The notes: generated by a model from the letters alone, not told the origin. Positions 34,173-42,950 are shown, counted from the first letter of the stretch. The stretch is DNA of 64,000 nucleotides from Cohnella baijiui (GCF_020731285.1 NZ_JAJFOW010000012.1:1-64000); one strand, 5' to 3'. Program-made: numbers and translations.

Positions 34173-34211
34173 GTACTTGCAAAACGCAAGTACAAACTTG
34201 CAAAATGCAAG
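34173..34211. promoter_or_regulatory. Two tandem operators of the HxlR regulator
   Basis: GTACTTGC-AAAAC-GCAAGTAC (34173-34193) and CTTGC-AAAAT-GCAAG (34197-34211) are near-perfect dyads with a shared core, centred 21 bases apart, two helical turns. They lie between the divergent SRPBCC and HxlR genes. Confidence 0.75.
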
Positions 34212-34233
34212 CACGAATTGTATAATCATTCTC

Positions 34234-34647
34234 ATGAAAAAGCGAACTTCCACAGTATGTCCAATCGTATATGCGCTCGACATATGGGGCGATCCCTGGA
34301 GCCTAGTCATACTTCGTGACGTCCTTATCCATAACAAGCGGTATTACCGCGAGTTTCTGGCTTCACGCGAGCACATCTCGACTAATATTTTGAGCGCACG
34401 GCTCCAATCACTCGTTGAAGCAGGCCTGCTCGTCAAGATAGAAGGAGATTCAAACCGCGCACAAACCGTGTACCGGCCAACGCAAAAGGCACTTGACCTG
34501 TTTCCGGTCGTTTTTGCCATTATGCACTGGGGCCTGAAATACAACCCCAATACCGATATGACTATTCCGATCATGCAAGAACTAACAACGAACGAAAAAG
34601 GGCTGGAGCTGCGCCTTTTGCAGAATTTCGACGATATTACATCATAA
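34234..34647 (+). CDS. HxlR family regulator
   Basis: This 137-residue winged-helix protein begins MKKRTSTVCPIVYALDIWGDPWSLVILRDVL, typical of the HxlR family. The recognition region is ASREHISTNILSARLQSLVEAGLL and the wing ends in YRPTQKALDLFPVV. A Cys at residue 9 could be a sensor. ATG 34234 fits the family start; the frame extends 19 codons further up into the operators, so a longer start is unlikely. A hairpin at 34664-34680 follows. Confidence 0.9.
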   Translation: MKKRTSTVCPIVYALDIWGDPWSLVILRDVLIHNKRYYREFLASREHISTNILSARLQSLVEAGLLVKIEGDSNRAQTVYRPTQKALDLFPVVFAIMHWGLKYNPNTDMTIPIMQELTTNEKGLELRLLQNFDDITS

Positions 34648-34663
34648 AAAATCGCGACGCATG

Positions 34664-34707
34664 GGGCACTCTAAGTGCCCTTGTTTTATTTCAAAAACTT
34701 GCCGTTT
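34664..34707 (+). other. Terminator of hxlR plus att-like left arm (core lost)
   Basis: GGGCACT-CTA-AGTGCCC (34664-34680) with TTGTTTT forms a terminator. The arm AAAAACTTGCCGTTT follows at 34693-34707, then TTAGCGCGGA as in the other type A sites, but the E-P-Y-H-K core is replaced. The stretch up to 35091 holds no gene I can support. Confidence 0.7.
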
Positions 34708-35091
34708 CAGTTAGCGCGGAGCGAAAGCCGGAGCGTTGTCGGTTGTAGCGGTGCAGAGGAGCTGCGTCGATTGATTAGACCGCTCTTGCGAGCAGGCACT
34801 TCGATGAAGGTGCTGGTGAAGACAGTGCTTTTATTGAGGCAACCAAATTTTTGCCGAGGGCTGACAAGTTACTAACCGAGCCGCTTGCCCTCAACTATTT
34901 ACCACATAACGTAAAAATTCCAAGAGCGTAAAATAACATCCGAAGCTGTAAAAAGCGAGCGGCAGGGGCATTTGAATGCAAAAAAAGATTTCGTGAGTAT
35001 ACTCTGCCGCATTACCTGATAATATTGTTTTCGGTACTTTATTAGGCCGGTGTTGCTGCCGCGCTAAAATGAACTATCGCTTCCGGCTTGT

Positions 35092-36267
35092 TCAGCGTAC
35101 GTTTAATGTCTTCGTATTTGATTTGGAAATTGCCATTTTAAATATGATCAACAAGAAAGCCAGCAATGCAAACATAATGCCGCACCAGATGAGCTGATGT
35201 GTGCCCAGCCGAGAAATAAACGAGCCGCCGATCGATGTCCCTATCGTAATGCCGACATTGGAAAAGGAGACAAACAAGCTGTTGCCGAATTCGGGAGCTT
35301 CATTCGCATCAGTCATCAACAAGGCTTGACTGACAATAAGCCCCCCGGAATGCACAGCCCCCCAAATGAACACGATGATCGCCATCGGCAAGAAATAAGA
35401 ACCGAGATAATAAATGAATAAGTAAATGACCGCATATACGAGAGGAAACAGGAGAGCAGTTCTTGTCGTGCTTTTGTGCAAAAAGCTCCCAAACAAAAAG
35501 TTCCCGACAATCATCGTGACGCCAAAGGCCATCAGCATCATGCTAATCCATGATCCGTTCATCTTGGTGACTTGTCCAAGATATTCGGCAAAGTAGCTGT
35601 ACACTGAAAACATAGCTGCAAAGATAAAAACAACGGTCGCGATCGTTAACCACAATTGAGGTTTGCGCAATATGCCGAGCTGCTTGCCAAAAGACTTTTT
35701 TTCCTTAACGGGCATGGAAGGAAGCCAGGCAAGTATCCCTATAAAGGCAGTCAAGCATACAACAGCTCCAAACAGGAAAGCGGCTTCCAGCGAAATTTTT
35801 TCGGCAAGATACGAAGTCAACGGCACGCCAAAAGCGAATCCGACTGTGATTCCGGCAAAAACCTTGGTAACGGCTTTGCCGCTCTTTTCGGGAGAAACAA
35901 GGCTGGCCGCGGTCACAAGAGCAATTGAGAAAAAGACAGGATGAAAAATAGCAGGGACAATTCGAAAAGCTAACATGGCTTCGAACTTGGTTGTATAGGC
36001 ATAGACAATATTAGAGACGGCAAACATAAGAACTGCGGATAATAAAATGACTTTACGATTCATGCCGGAGGCGAGTAAGGTCAGGAATGGGCCTGAAAGG
36101 GCAACGATGAAAGCAAATATACTGACAAGATACCCGGCCTGCGTAGGCGATATGTGAAATTTTTGAGTGACTTGGGGAAGAACGCCAATCATGCCCATTT
36201 CCGTTGTAATAATGCCAAACACACCTAAAGCCAAAAAAATGATAAGTGAAGAGTGAATCTTGTTCAT
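35092..36267 (-). CDS. MFS transporter
   Basis: This 391-residue major facilitator of the DHA1/AraJ type has about 12 hydrophobic segments. TEMGMIGVLPQVTQKFHISPTQAGYLVSIF lies in the first and second segments and SGMNRK forms the loop 2-3 motif. MNKIHSS is taken as the start (36267); an in-frame ATG six codons up has no site, while GGAGG lies before 36267. It probably exports drugs or small metabolites. An ArsR-like gene lies directly upstream on the same strand and likely controls it. Confidence 0.9.
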   Translation of the reverse strand: MNKIHSSLIIFLALGVFGIITTEMGMIGVLPQVTQKFHISPTQAGYLVSIFAFIVALSGPFLTLLASGMNRKVILLSAVLMFAVSNIVYAYTTKFEAMLAFRIVPAIFHPVFFSIALVTAASLVSPEKSGKAVTKVFAGITVGFAFGVPLTSYLAEKISLEAAFLFGAVVCLTAFIGILAWLPSMPVKEKKSFGKQLGILRKPQLWLTIATVVFIFAAMFSVYSYFAEYLGQVTKMNGSWISMMLMAFGVTMIVGNFLFGSFLHKSTTRTALLFPLVYAVIYLFIYYLGSYFLPMAIIVFIWGAVHSGGLIVSQALLMTDANEAPEFGNSLFVSFSNVGITIGTSIGGSFISRLGTHQLIWCGIMFALLAFLLIIFKMAISKSNTKTLNVR

Positions 36268-36339
36268 TACAATGTATGCCTCCATGCATTTTCATATATA
36301 GAATTGTAGATATGAAAAGCGAAAATACATCCTTTCCGG

Positions 36340-36660
36340 CTAGAGTCTACTTTGCACGTACTCGGAAAACTGCTGGATGGTTTTTTCGTTTCGGCGGTAG
36401 TACGTCCATTTGCCGATTCGTTCGGATTCCAATAAACCAGCTTTTTGCATGGTGGCCAAATAGCTTGAGATGACAGACTGGGCAAGTCCCGATTTGGTCT
36501 GTATATCTCCTACGCATACACCAATGCGAAAGCTGAGCCCCTGTTGCAAATATGGCTTTTCATCAAAAAATTGCTCCGGATTTTTCAGCCAATGCATAAT
36601 TTGACAACGTATCTCGTTGGACAAAGCTTTATAAATCAATAAAGGTTCCATATCGCTCAT
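36340..36660 (-). CDS. ArsR family winged-helix regulator
   Basis: This 106-residue protein begins MSDMEPLLIYKALSNEIRCQIMHWLKNP. The helix-turn-helix GLAQSVISSYLATMQKAGLL is followed by the wing SERIGKWTYYRRNEKTI. There is no CxC metal-binding motif, although CVGD lies before the recognition helix. The start at ATG 36660 follows GTGGATAT; a longer frame to 36729 lacks a site. It heads a two-gene unit with the MFS gene 72 bases downstream. Confidence 0.88.
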   Translation of the reverse strand: MSDMEPLLIYKALSNEIRCQIMHWLKNPEQFFDEKPYLQQGLSFRIGVCVGDIQTKSGLAQSVISSYLATMQKAGLLESERIGKWTYYRRNEKTIQQFSEYVQSRL

Positions 36661-36803
36661 TATATCCACTTTTCTAGATTTGTAAATATGAAAAATTACC
36701 AACTGAATAATAATTATCTTTTTGCTCACCGGTCATTTTTAGCATTTCGTAATAGAGGCGCGGGCCAGATCCTGGTCTTTCTTCACGTCCTTGACGAGCT
36801 TCT

Positions 36804-37703
36804 TCAAGTCGCCGACCTTCTCCCCCCCGTCCCCGTTTTTCGGCCGGACAAGAAAACGCCCGCCAGTATGACGAACAGTCCGACCAACAGATTCCAGCTC
36901 ATATTCTCATCCAGCAAGGCCGCTCCCCATACCAGCGCGGTGCAAGGGACCAAATATGTGACCATCGTGGCGAATTCGGCGCTTCCTTTCTGAATCATAT
37001 AATAGAACAGAATGTAGCCGAAGCCGGAACCGAACACGCCAAGTCCGACGGTCATGAGAATGTTCGTCGATGCCGCCAACTGCACGAACGGAAAAGGTTC
37101 CGTGGAGAAAGCGACGCTGCCGCTGGCAATGCTCGTGCACAGCAAGGTGCCGAACGTGATCTGATACATGGACAGGCCGCCCGTCATCAGTCGTTTGGAC
37201 AGTTGGGAGCCGATCGCGTAGCAGATCGTGGCGACAATGAGGCTTGCAACTCCCAGCAAATTCACGGCGGTATCAGAGCCCGGCCGAAGGCCGACCACGA
37301 CCAGCAAGCCGATCGTCGCGATCCCGAGTCCGAGCCATTGAAGCTTATGCGTCTTGCTTCGGAAGACGAGCATGCCGATGACAACGGTCCAGATCGGCGT
37401 CGTCGCGTTCAGAATCGACGCCATGCCGCTCGCCACCTTCGTTTCGCCGAACGCGATGAGCGTCCATGGCAACGCGGTATTGACGATCGCCATGACGGCC
37501 ATCGGCACCCAGTGGATCGTTCGGAAGCCGAACGGCTGGCGAAGCGCCAGCATCATGACGACGATGGTCAACAAACCGGCCGTCGATCGCAGGAACACGA
37601 TGGACCATGGTCCGAAGTCGTGCAGCAGCATCTTAATGAAATAAAACGAGCCGCCCCAAATGAGACTGAGCAGAATTAATGCAGCATAAACGAGACGCGG
37701 CAT
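36804..37703 (-). CDS. EamA/DMT family transporter, possibly frameshifted at the 3' end
   Basis: This 299-residue permease has ten hydrophobic segments and two EamA repeats: LIWGGSFYFIKMLL and LNATTPIWTVVIGML in the first, ICYAIGSQLSKRL and YLVPCTALVWGAALLDE in the second. Substrates of this group are metabolites or drugs. AGGAAGAAGGG precedes ATG 37703. Near the end the sequence crosses a run of seven C (minus-strand G) at about 36824. A shifted frame stays open there and encodes a charged tail of some 25 residues, EKVGDLKKLVKDVKKDQ, so the present end may result from slippage. Confidence 0.87.
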   Translation of the reverse strand: MPRLVYAALILLSLIWGGSFYFIKMLLHDFGPWSIVFLRSTAGLLTIVVMMLALRQPFGFRTIHWVPMAVMAIVNTALPWTLIAFGETKVASGMASILNATTPIWTVVIGMLVFRSKTHKLQWLGLGIATIGLLVVVGLRPGSDTAVNLLGVASLIVATICYAIGSQLSKRLMTGGLSMYQITFGTLLCTSIASGSVAFSTEPFPFVQLAASTNILMTVGLGVFGSGFGYILFYYMIQKGSAEFATMVTYLVPCTALVWGAALLDENMSWNLLVGLFVILAGVFLSGRKTGTGGRRSAT

Positions 37704-37782
37704 GGAGATCCCTTCTTCCTGCGGTTCACAATGACTGAATTCGATTTGAGTGTATCATGGGAAACTTGACATCTTTATGTCA

Positions 37783-38883
37783 TCATTTTAAATGAAAAGG
37801 GGGATTATATGAAGATCGACTTTCCGTAGCGATGGCTTGAGCATGTTTCTCATGATTTAATAACCACTCTTTGCGTACGATTCCGCCGCCATATCCGCCC
37901 AGACCGCCATCGGAGTTGATTACGCGGTGACAGGGAATCACGATGGCGAGTTGATTGGCGCCGTTCGCTTGCGCTACTGCACGAAAAGCGGTAGGTTTGC
38001 CAAGTGCTGCCGCAATGTCGGCATATGAACGTGTTTCTCCAGGTGAAATTTTCCTTAATTGCTCCCACACGCTCTGCTGAAAAGATGATCCCATAAGATA
38101 GAGAGGGGTTTTGAATTCAACTAAAATACTTTCGAAATATTGAGCGAGTTCTCGTTCAATCGACTGAATCGGCTTAGTATCACCAGGGATAATCGCCGCG
38201 TTCATTCTTTTTCTTAGACGTTCCACCTCGCGCTCTAGCCCTCGACGATCCACGAACTCCAAAAGATAGAGCTTGTTCTCGTCCGCTATGGCGACCATAG
38301 GGCCGAGCCGAGTGTCTAGCCACGCTGCTTTAAGAATACAGTTATCGTCCAACCGCGTAGGGGGCGCGCCCATGATGCGAGAGAAGGCGTCTCTAAAACC
38401 GCTGCTCGAATCATAGCCGGAAGCTAATTGCGTATGAATAATCTTTTCCCCCGATCGGATGCTCTTCAACGCCAGTCCCATTCGACGAGCTCGAGCGTAT
38501 TCAACGAATGTCATGCCAAAACGCTTTTTGAACTGACGGCGGGCAGTAGACTCGTCGATCGATAGAGCCCGGAAATCTTGCCCCTTCCATCGTTTCTCCG
38601 GGTTATGCTCAACCGCCTCGACGAGCAACCGGACGAGATCCGAGACTTGATTCGGATGCGACAAGGGTCTGCAGCGCTGACAGGGACGGAATGAAGCCAA
38701 GAGTGCTTGCTGCGCGTTCTCATAGAACTCGCAGTTCTCGTACTTGGGTTTTCTAGCTGGGCAGGTGGGGCGGCAGAACACGCCGGTTGACGTGACGCCC
38801 ACGTAGAAGATGCCTTCGTAGTCCGGGCTTTTCTCGATAAGCGCCTTGTAATATTCGGCTTTACGTTTCTCGTTATGGATCAT
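37783..38883 (-). CDS. ada: Bifunctional DNA repair methyltransferase and activator Ada
   Basis: The 366-residue protein combines three parts. The N-terminal zinc domain accepts methyl groups from phosphotriesters, with Cys37, Cys41, Cys68 and Cys71. An AraC-type helix-turn-helix region spans about 85-185. The C-terminal O6-alkylguanine transferase has active-site Cys318 in IPCHRVI. Self-methylation at the zinc Cys should switch on the adaptive response, including its own gene. Bacillus subtilis splits these functions over AdaA and AdaB; here they are one chain, as in E. coli. Start at ATG 38883. Confidence 0.95.
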   Translation of the reverse strand: MIHNEKRKAEYYKALIEKSPDYEGIFYVGVTSTGVFCRPTCPARKPKYENCEFYENAQQALLASFRPCQRCRPLSHPNQVSDLVRLLVEAVEHNPEKRWKGQDFRALSIDESTARRQFKKRFGMTFVEYARARRMGLALKSIRSGEKIIHTQLASGYDSSSGFRDAFSRIMGAPPTRLDDNCILKAAWLDTRLGPMVAIADENKLYLLEFVDRRGLEREVERLRKRMNAAIIPGDTKPIQSIERELAQYFESILVEFKTPLYLMGSSFQQSVWEQLRKISPGETRSYADIAAALGKPTAFRAVAQANGANQLAIVIPCHRVINSDGGLGGYGGGIVRKEWLLNHEKHAQAIATESRSSYNPPFHLK

Positions 38884-39042
38884 GGTCGCACCTTCACGTT
38901 AAGATTGAGCTTATTATATCTTACTCAACCGAAGGCTGTAGCCGAAAATCAGGCATCAATTTGTTTAGCCCGGAATGCCGCCTCGCAGCATACTTAGGCG
39001 ACGAGTTTTGCTATTCTTTGATTTTTGCAGTTCAAGTAAAGA

Positions 39043-39069
39043 AAGGACAGGGGCGCCCGCCCTGTCCTT
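39043..39069 (-). terminator. Terminator of the aldo/keto reductase gene
   Basis: AAGGACAGGG (39043-39052) pairs with CCCTGTCCTT (39060-39069). On the minus strand a CTTTCTTT run follows the stem. Confidence 0.75.
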
Positions 39070-39119
39070 CCTTAATAGATGAGGATAAACGCGTGATGAG
39101 TTTACGGTTCGATCAAGGT

Positions 39120-39881
39120 TTACAGATCGACTCTCAAGGTGCCCAGCATCTTGGCGAATTTCGGATCGTGGTAGGATAAGAAAAGACTTTCACGCGTATC
39201 GAGGGCGGAAATTTGTTCGATATCGTCGGCGCTCAACTCAAAATCGAAAATGTCGAAGTTTTCGACGATCCGCTCTTTTCTCACCGATTTTGGAATGACA
39301 ACGACTTCACGCTGAACAAGCCAGCGCAACACGACCTGGGCGACGGACTTGTTGTGTTTTTCTGCGATCGAGGCCAGCACTTCGTTGACGAACATGTTGT
39401 TAAGTCCTTCAGCGAACGGCGCCCACGATTGGTGTTGAACTCCCTGCTCTTTCATAAAAGCGGCGCTCTCAGTCTGCTGGTAAAAAGGGTGCGTTTCGAT
39501 CTGGTTGACGGCGGGCACGATTTCGTTATGCACGATGAGGTCCATCAGACGGTCGGGCAGGAAGTTGCTGACACCGATCGCCTTGACCTTGCCTTCGCGG
39601 TACAGGTCTTCCATCGCGCGCCAAGCGCCGTAGTAATCGCCGAACGGCTGGTGGATAAGGTAGAGATCGAGATAGTCGAGCTGCAGTTTCTTCAAGGATT
39701 TGGCAAACGCCAGCTTGGCACTCTCGTAGCCGGCATCCTGAACCCAGAGCTTGGTCGTGATGAACAGCTCCTCACGCGGTACGCCGCTGCGCTTGATCGC
39801 ACGTCCGACCGCTTCCTCATTCAGATAACCGGCGGCTGTGTCGATCAGACGGTAACCGGCCATCAGCGCGGATTCGGGCAC
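39120..39881 (-). CDS. Aldo/keto reductase, N-terminally truncated
   Basis: This NADPH-dependent reductase of 253 residues keeps the catalytic set: Asp and Tyr in [12 protein letters not shown], Lys in ITTKLW and His in LIHQP. The cofactor loop [21 protein letters not shown] is also present. Family members are about 275-280 residues long and begin with a beta-hairpin and GFG(V/T)F strand; these 25-30 residues are missing. The frame upstream is open for only 11 unrelated codons before a stop. GTG 39881 has no clear ribosome binding site. It is divergent from a MerR regulator of the kind that usually controls such reductases. Confidence 0.8.
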   Translation of the reverse strand: MPESALMAGYRLIDTAAGYLNEEAVGRAIKRSGVPREELFITTKLWVQDAGYESAKLAFAKSLKKLQLDYLDLYLIHQPFGDYYGAWRAMEDLYREGKVKAIGVSNFLPDRLMDLIVHNEIVPAVNQIETHPFYQQTESAAFMKEQGVQHQSWAPFAEGLNNMFVNEVLASIAEKHNKSVAQVVLRWLVQREVVVIPKSVRKERIVENFDIFDFELSADDIEQISALDTRESLFLSYHDPKFAKMLGTLRVDL

Positions 39882-39930
39882 TGCAGCGGGGATTCCGTTT
39901 ACGGCTGATTTGCGTTACAGTAAGCTTAGA

Positions 39931-39950
39931 ACCTTCGTGTTACACGAAGT
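39931..39950. promoter_or_regulatory. MerR-type operator
   Basis: ACCTTCGTGTTACACGAAGT is an imperfect dyad of two 10-base halves, 44 bases before the MerR start and in the position of the spacer of its promoter. Confidence 0.6.
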
Positions 39951-39993
39951 CAAGCTGTATCGAACCATTTATTTCTCAAGGAGAGGATTACAC

Positions 39994-40443
39994 ATGCATA
40001 CGGTCAAAGAAGCCGCCCAGATAACGGGACTCACCGAGCATGCCATTCGCTTTTACACAGATAAAGGCCTGGTGCCAAGCGTACAGCGCGATAAAAACAA
40101 CATTCGGATGTTCGACGAAGAAGCGATCAACTGGCTGCATGGCGTCAAATGCCTCAAGCAATCCGGGATGCCGATTGAAGTCATTAAAATGTACGTCGAT
40201 CTCTGTCTCGAAGGGGATTCGACCATTCCGCAACGCTGCGCACTCATGATGGAGCATAAGGAAGCGGCGCTCGTTAAGCTCGAAGAAGCCAAACAGCACG
40301 TTGCCCATTTGGAACAAAAAACGGCCCTGTATCAGGCCATTCTGGAGCACCGCATGCCAGACACAACCAATCCCGGCAACTGGGACAAAATTCAGCATAT
40401 GCATCGTGACGTATTTTACTCGCCTTCTGTTCGGAAGGCGTGA
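39994..40443 (+). CDS. MerR family regulator
   Basis: The 149-residue protein begins MHTVKEAAQITGLTEHAIRFYTDKGLVP, the canonical MerR winged helix, followed by IRMFDEEAINWLHGVKCLKQSGM and a long coiled coil (EHKEAALVKLEEAKQHVAHLEQKTALYQAIL). There is no metal-binding Cys pattern, so it belongs to the small-molecule branch. AAGGAGAGGATTACAC precedes ATG 39994. It is divergent from the aldo/keto reductase. Its last 59 codons are duplicated at 15745. Confidence 0.92.
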   Translation: MHTVKEAAQITGLTEHAIRFYTDKGLVPSVQRDKNNIRMFDEEAINWLHGVKCLKQSGMPIEVIKMYVDLCLEGDSTIPQRCALMMEHKEAALVKLEEAKQHVAHLEQKTALYQAILEHRMPDTTNPGNWDKIQHMHRDVFYSPSVRKA

Positions 40444-40564
40444 GAGAACGGATACAATAGATGGGAGGAGAGTTGAACGCTTATTTTGATAACGGAGAGC
40501 AATTCGTAAAATAAAAAAACAAAGAGCCGTCCAGCTGATGGCTGTCTTTAAGAAAGGAGTATCT

Positions 40565-41005
40565 ATGCAAATAGAATCGCTTATTCATAGCGATAAGTTG
40601 TGGCAAGACGTTGCCGAGTATGCAGAGAGTTGTTCATGGAAAGCAGGAGCCGCTTTAGCGAAACAAATGAGAGAACGCTTTTTTTCAGACTGGGAAAGAG
40701 TATTTGCAGCACTTGATGGCAATCACATTGCTGGTTATTGCACTTTAGCAAAAACCGACTGTATTCCTGATGTTCCCTATACGCCTTATATCGGGTTCAT
40801 GTTTGTAGGAGAGCAGTATCGAGGCAATCGAATAAGTGAAAAGTTGATTTTATCTGCCTTGGCATACGCCAAGGAACTGGGCTTTGATAAAGTATATCTT
40901 GTCAGTGACCATGTTAATTTGTACGAAAAATATGGTTTAGTGAAGATAGATGAGAAAGAAGCGCCTTGGGGAGTAATGGAGACCATTTTTATGCACCCGA
41001 CGTAA
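40565..41005 (+). CDS. GNAT family N-acetyltransferase
   Basis: This 146-residue acetyltransferase has the acetyl-CoA signature IGFMFVGEQYRGNRISEKLILSAL at about 79-102, followed by LVSDHVNLYEKYGLVKIDEK. AAAGGAGTATCT precedes ATG 40565. Close relatives acetylate small amines, but the acceptor is unknown. The gene stands alone and ends in the conserved cassette-end hairpin 19 bases downstream. Confidence 0.88.
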   Translation: MQIESLIHSDKLWQDVAEYAESCSWKAGAALAKQMRERFFSDWERVFAALDGNHIAGYCTLAKTDCIPDVPYTPYIGFMFVGEQYRGNRISEKLILSALAYAKELGFDKVYLVSDHVNLYEKYGLVKIDEKEAPWGVMETIFMHPT

Positions 41006-41023
41006 CATACTGCAATCAAGTAA

Positions 41024-41063
41024 GGGCCATCCGGCAAAGGATGGCCCAAAAACTTGCCATTAC
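41024..41063 (+). other. Last cassette-end hairpin plus left arm
   Basis: GGGCCATCC (41024-41032) pairs with GGATGGCCC (41039-41047), followed by the arm AAAAACTTGCCATTAC (41048-41063). No core follows. This is the most distal trace of the att-like repeat family in the window. Confidence 0.72.
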
Positions 41064-41267
41064 AGCCTGGCGTCAGGGCAATGCCTTGAATTTGCCGTTG
41101 GAAAACCGGTTTGACCAACTGCGACAATATTATCCATACCCGTGGTATGATCGTGGTAATAGCATCGCGGCCGCCACTTCGTGGCTTAAGGTGATGGGGC
41201 GTCGTGAATACACGAATGTTAGACGAAATTAATGCAGTGTATGAGGATAAACCTACAGGAGGATCCT

Positions 41268-41693
41268 ATGTCGAATACCCCTAAGATCATTCACAGCACA
41301 AATGACGAAGCAAATGAGGTAAGAAAAAAACTTGTTGAGTTCAATTCTAAAAAGGTACCAAACGGCATTTATGAAGAAATTAATTTATGTTTAAAGAATG
41401 ACAAAGAAGAAATTATTGCCGGTCTCAACAGTGCGGTATGTTGGAATTGGATGGAGATTGATATTTTATGGGTAGATGAAGACCACCGTGGACAGGGACT
41501 TGGTAAAAGATTATTGGTCGAAGCAGAACAAATAGCAAGAACAAACAATTGTACATTCATTAAGTTAAATACATTCAGTTTCCAAGCTCCAGAATTTTAT
41601 AAGAAATATGGGTACGAGGTCATAGCAATTATCGAGAATGCACCATTAGGGAGTAAACACTACTATTACAAAAAGGATCTCAACCATGTGTAA
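41268..41693 (+). CDS. GNAT family N-acetyltransferase
   Basis: The 141-residue protein has the GNAT core LWVDEDHRGQGLGKRLLVEAEQIAR, containing the QGLGKR pyrophosphate-binding loop, and FQAPEFYKKYGYEVIAII near the end. ATG 41268 follows AGGAGG. It overlaps the next gene by eight bases, so the two are probably co-translated. The substrate is unknown. Confidence 0.88.
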   Translation: MSNTPKIIHSTNDEANEVRKKLVEFNSKKVPNGIYEEINLCLKNDKEEIIAGLNSAVCWNWMEIDILWVDEDHRGQGLGKRLLVEAEQIARTNNCTFIKLNTFSFQAPEFYKKYGYEVIAIIENAPLGSKHYYYKKDLNHV

Positions 41694-42336
41694 GTGGTTC
41701 AAAGAGGGCATTAACTTACCAGAACCGGAAAGCTTAAAAAAGCTAATGATCGTCCAAGCAGCTCTGAATACGATTCTTTGTGAGACGGAATGGCTTCGTT
41801 ATCATAGCTTTGTTCAAGAATGGGATGAAGGAGTTTGTATGGCAAAAATAAATAATGGGGCAGGGGATCATCTTATTATGTTGTTTTCCGTTGAAGGCTC
41901 CATCATAAAGGGTTTTGATCATGAATCTCAATTAAGCCCATATGCACAAGACGTACATAAGGTATGGCCAGGCATCTATGATAACGTTCCGAACGAATTA
42001 TTATCTCTGCTGGAACATGAAGGAATTGAAAAAGAAGATGTGACTTTTTGTATGTGGCGTAAAAATAATGATTCGAGCTGGCAGAAGGGAAACGTTAAAA
42101 TGCCGAAAGGAGCAGATGATGGGTCCACTTTTTTAATAAATGCGATTTACCGGACACCAGAGGAGTTCGTGCAATTTGCGAAAGATTATTATGAATTGGC
42201 CCTGCCAGTAGAAGTTGTTGAAAAAGTTTACGAGGGCGTCCCTATTACTATGGAGATGATTCAAATGTTAAACCCCGACTGTGATGCAAAGGAAGTTTAT
42301 CGAGAGTTGGGATCAGGACCGAGTGTCCTGCCATAA
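41686..42336 (+). CDS. Conserved protein of unknown function, co-translated with a GNAT
   Basis: This acidic cytoplasmic protein of 216 residues has no membrane segment or catalytic motif that I recognise. It contains VQEWDEGVCMAKINNGAGDHLIMLFS, a short IKGFDHESQLSPY stretch and VWPGIYDNVPNELLSLL, the kind of pattern seen in small stand-alone immunity-type proteins. The start overlaps the end of the acetyltransferase gene. With the next three genes it forms a run of immunity-like proteins. Function unknown. Confidence 0.65.
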   Translation: MCKWFKEGINLPEPESLKKLMIVQAALNTILCETEWLRYHSFVQEWDEGVCMAKINNGAGDHLIMLFSVEGSIIKGFDHESQLSPYAQDVHKVWPGIYDNVPNELLSLLEHEGIEKEDVTFCMWRKNNDSSWQKGNVKMPKGADDGSTFLINAIYRTPEEFVQFAKDYYELALPVEVVEKVYEGVPITMEMIQMLNPDCDAKEVYRELGSGPSVLP

Positions 42337-42431
42337 GGGGCGTGCTCGATTTGCGAGGCTTGGATCGCGATCTGTCGCCCCCTCCGATCCTGCCGTTGAA
42401 GGCTCGACTAAAGTAAGACAAAGGAGAGAAC

Positions 42432-42950
42432 ATGGATTTTCAAGTGCTGCAATTAAAAATCGGGGCGGCTGCGAAGGCTGCATTCGAGCAAGTAAGAAAC
42501 AAATATCCAGGACAAAGCTTTTGCGGTTACGCCTTGTATTCCGACCCGGATGCAATCACCGTATGTCCGGCGGTAAACTCAACCGATCACTTGAACAAAA
42601 TGATTGCCGGCGACCCGGATGATGCGATTTATTATCGCTGGAGTCCAGGGGAATGGGATCATGAATTTGAAGGTGCTGAATGCTTTGAAGATATATCCAA
42701 TCTGTTGTATAACGAAGTGATGAGCATGCAGTCGGCGGAAAGACACAGAGACTTTAAAGAGAAGGTATATGCGTGTTGCGTGGCTGCGCTTGATGCATTG
42801 AAAAAGGAAGGTTTTTTCTCCGATCTGACCGAATCGGGAGTATTGGTCTTTACTGTATCGGATGACACGCATGCACTGGAATGTGATTGGATTGCCCGAT
42901 TGAACCGAAATGAACTTGCTCAAGAATTTCGGAATTGGATTGGCAGTTGA
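42432..42950 (+). CDS. DUF4303 family protein (immunity-like)
   Basis: This 172-residue protein matches the DUF4303 pattern: FCGYALYSDPDAITVCPAVNS near residue 30, YYRWSPGEWDHEFEG near 70 and a final segment VLVFTVSDD with a Trp-rich end. DUF4303 proteins are often encoded near polymorphic toxin systems and are thought to be immunity proteins. AGGAGAGAAC precedes ATG 42432. No toxin gene is next to it. Confidence 0.72.
   Translation: MDFQVLQLKIGAAAKAAFEQVRNKYPGQSFCGYALYSDPDAITVCPAVNSTDHLNKMIAGDPDDAIYYRWSPGEWDHEFEGAECFEDISNLLYNEVMSMQSAERHRDFKEKVYACCVAALDALKKEGFFSDLTESGVLVFTVSDDTHALECDWIARLNRNELAQEFRNWIGS

Noticed and set aside
34675..34875. Small frame after the arm at 34693
   Set aside because: No ribosome binding site, starts inside the terminator and has no recognisable motif.
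41212..41235. Integron attC-like GTTAGAC before a GNAT gene
   Set aside because: Only seven bases fit; the inverted partner TAACAA with correct spacing is missing and there is no integrase.
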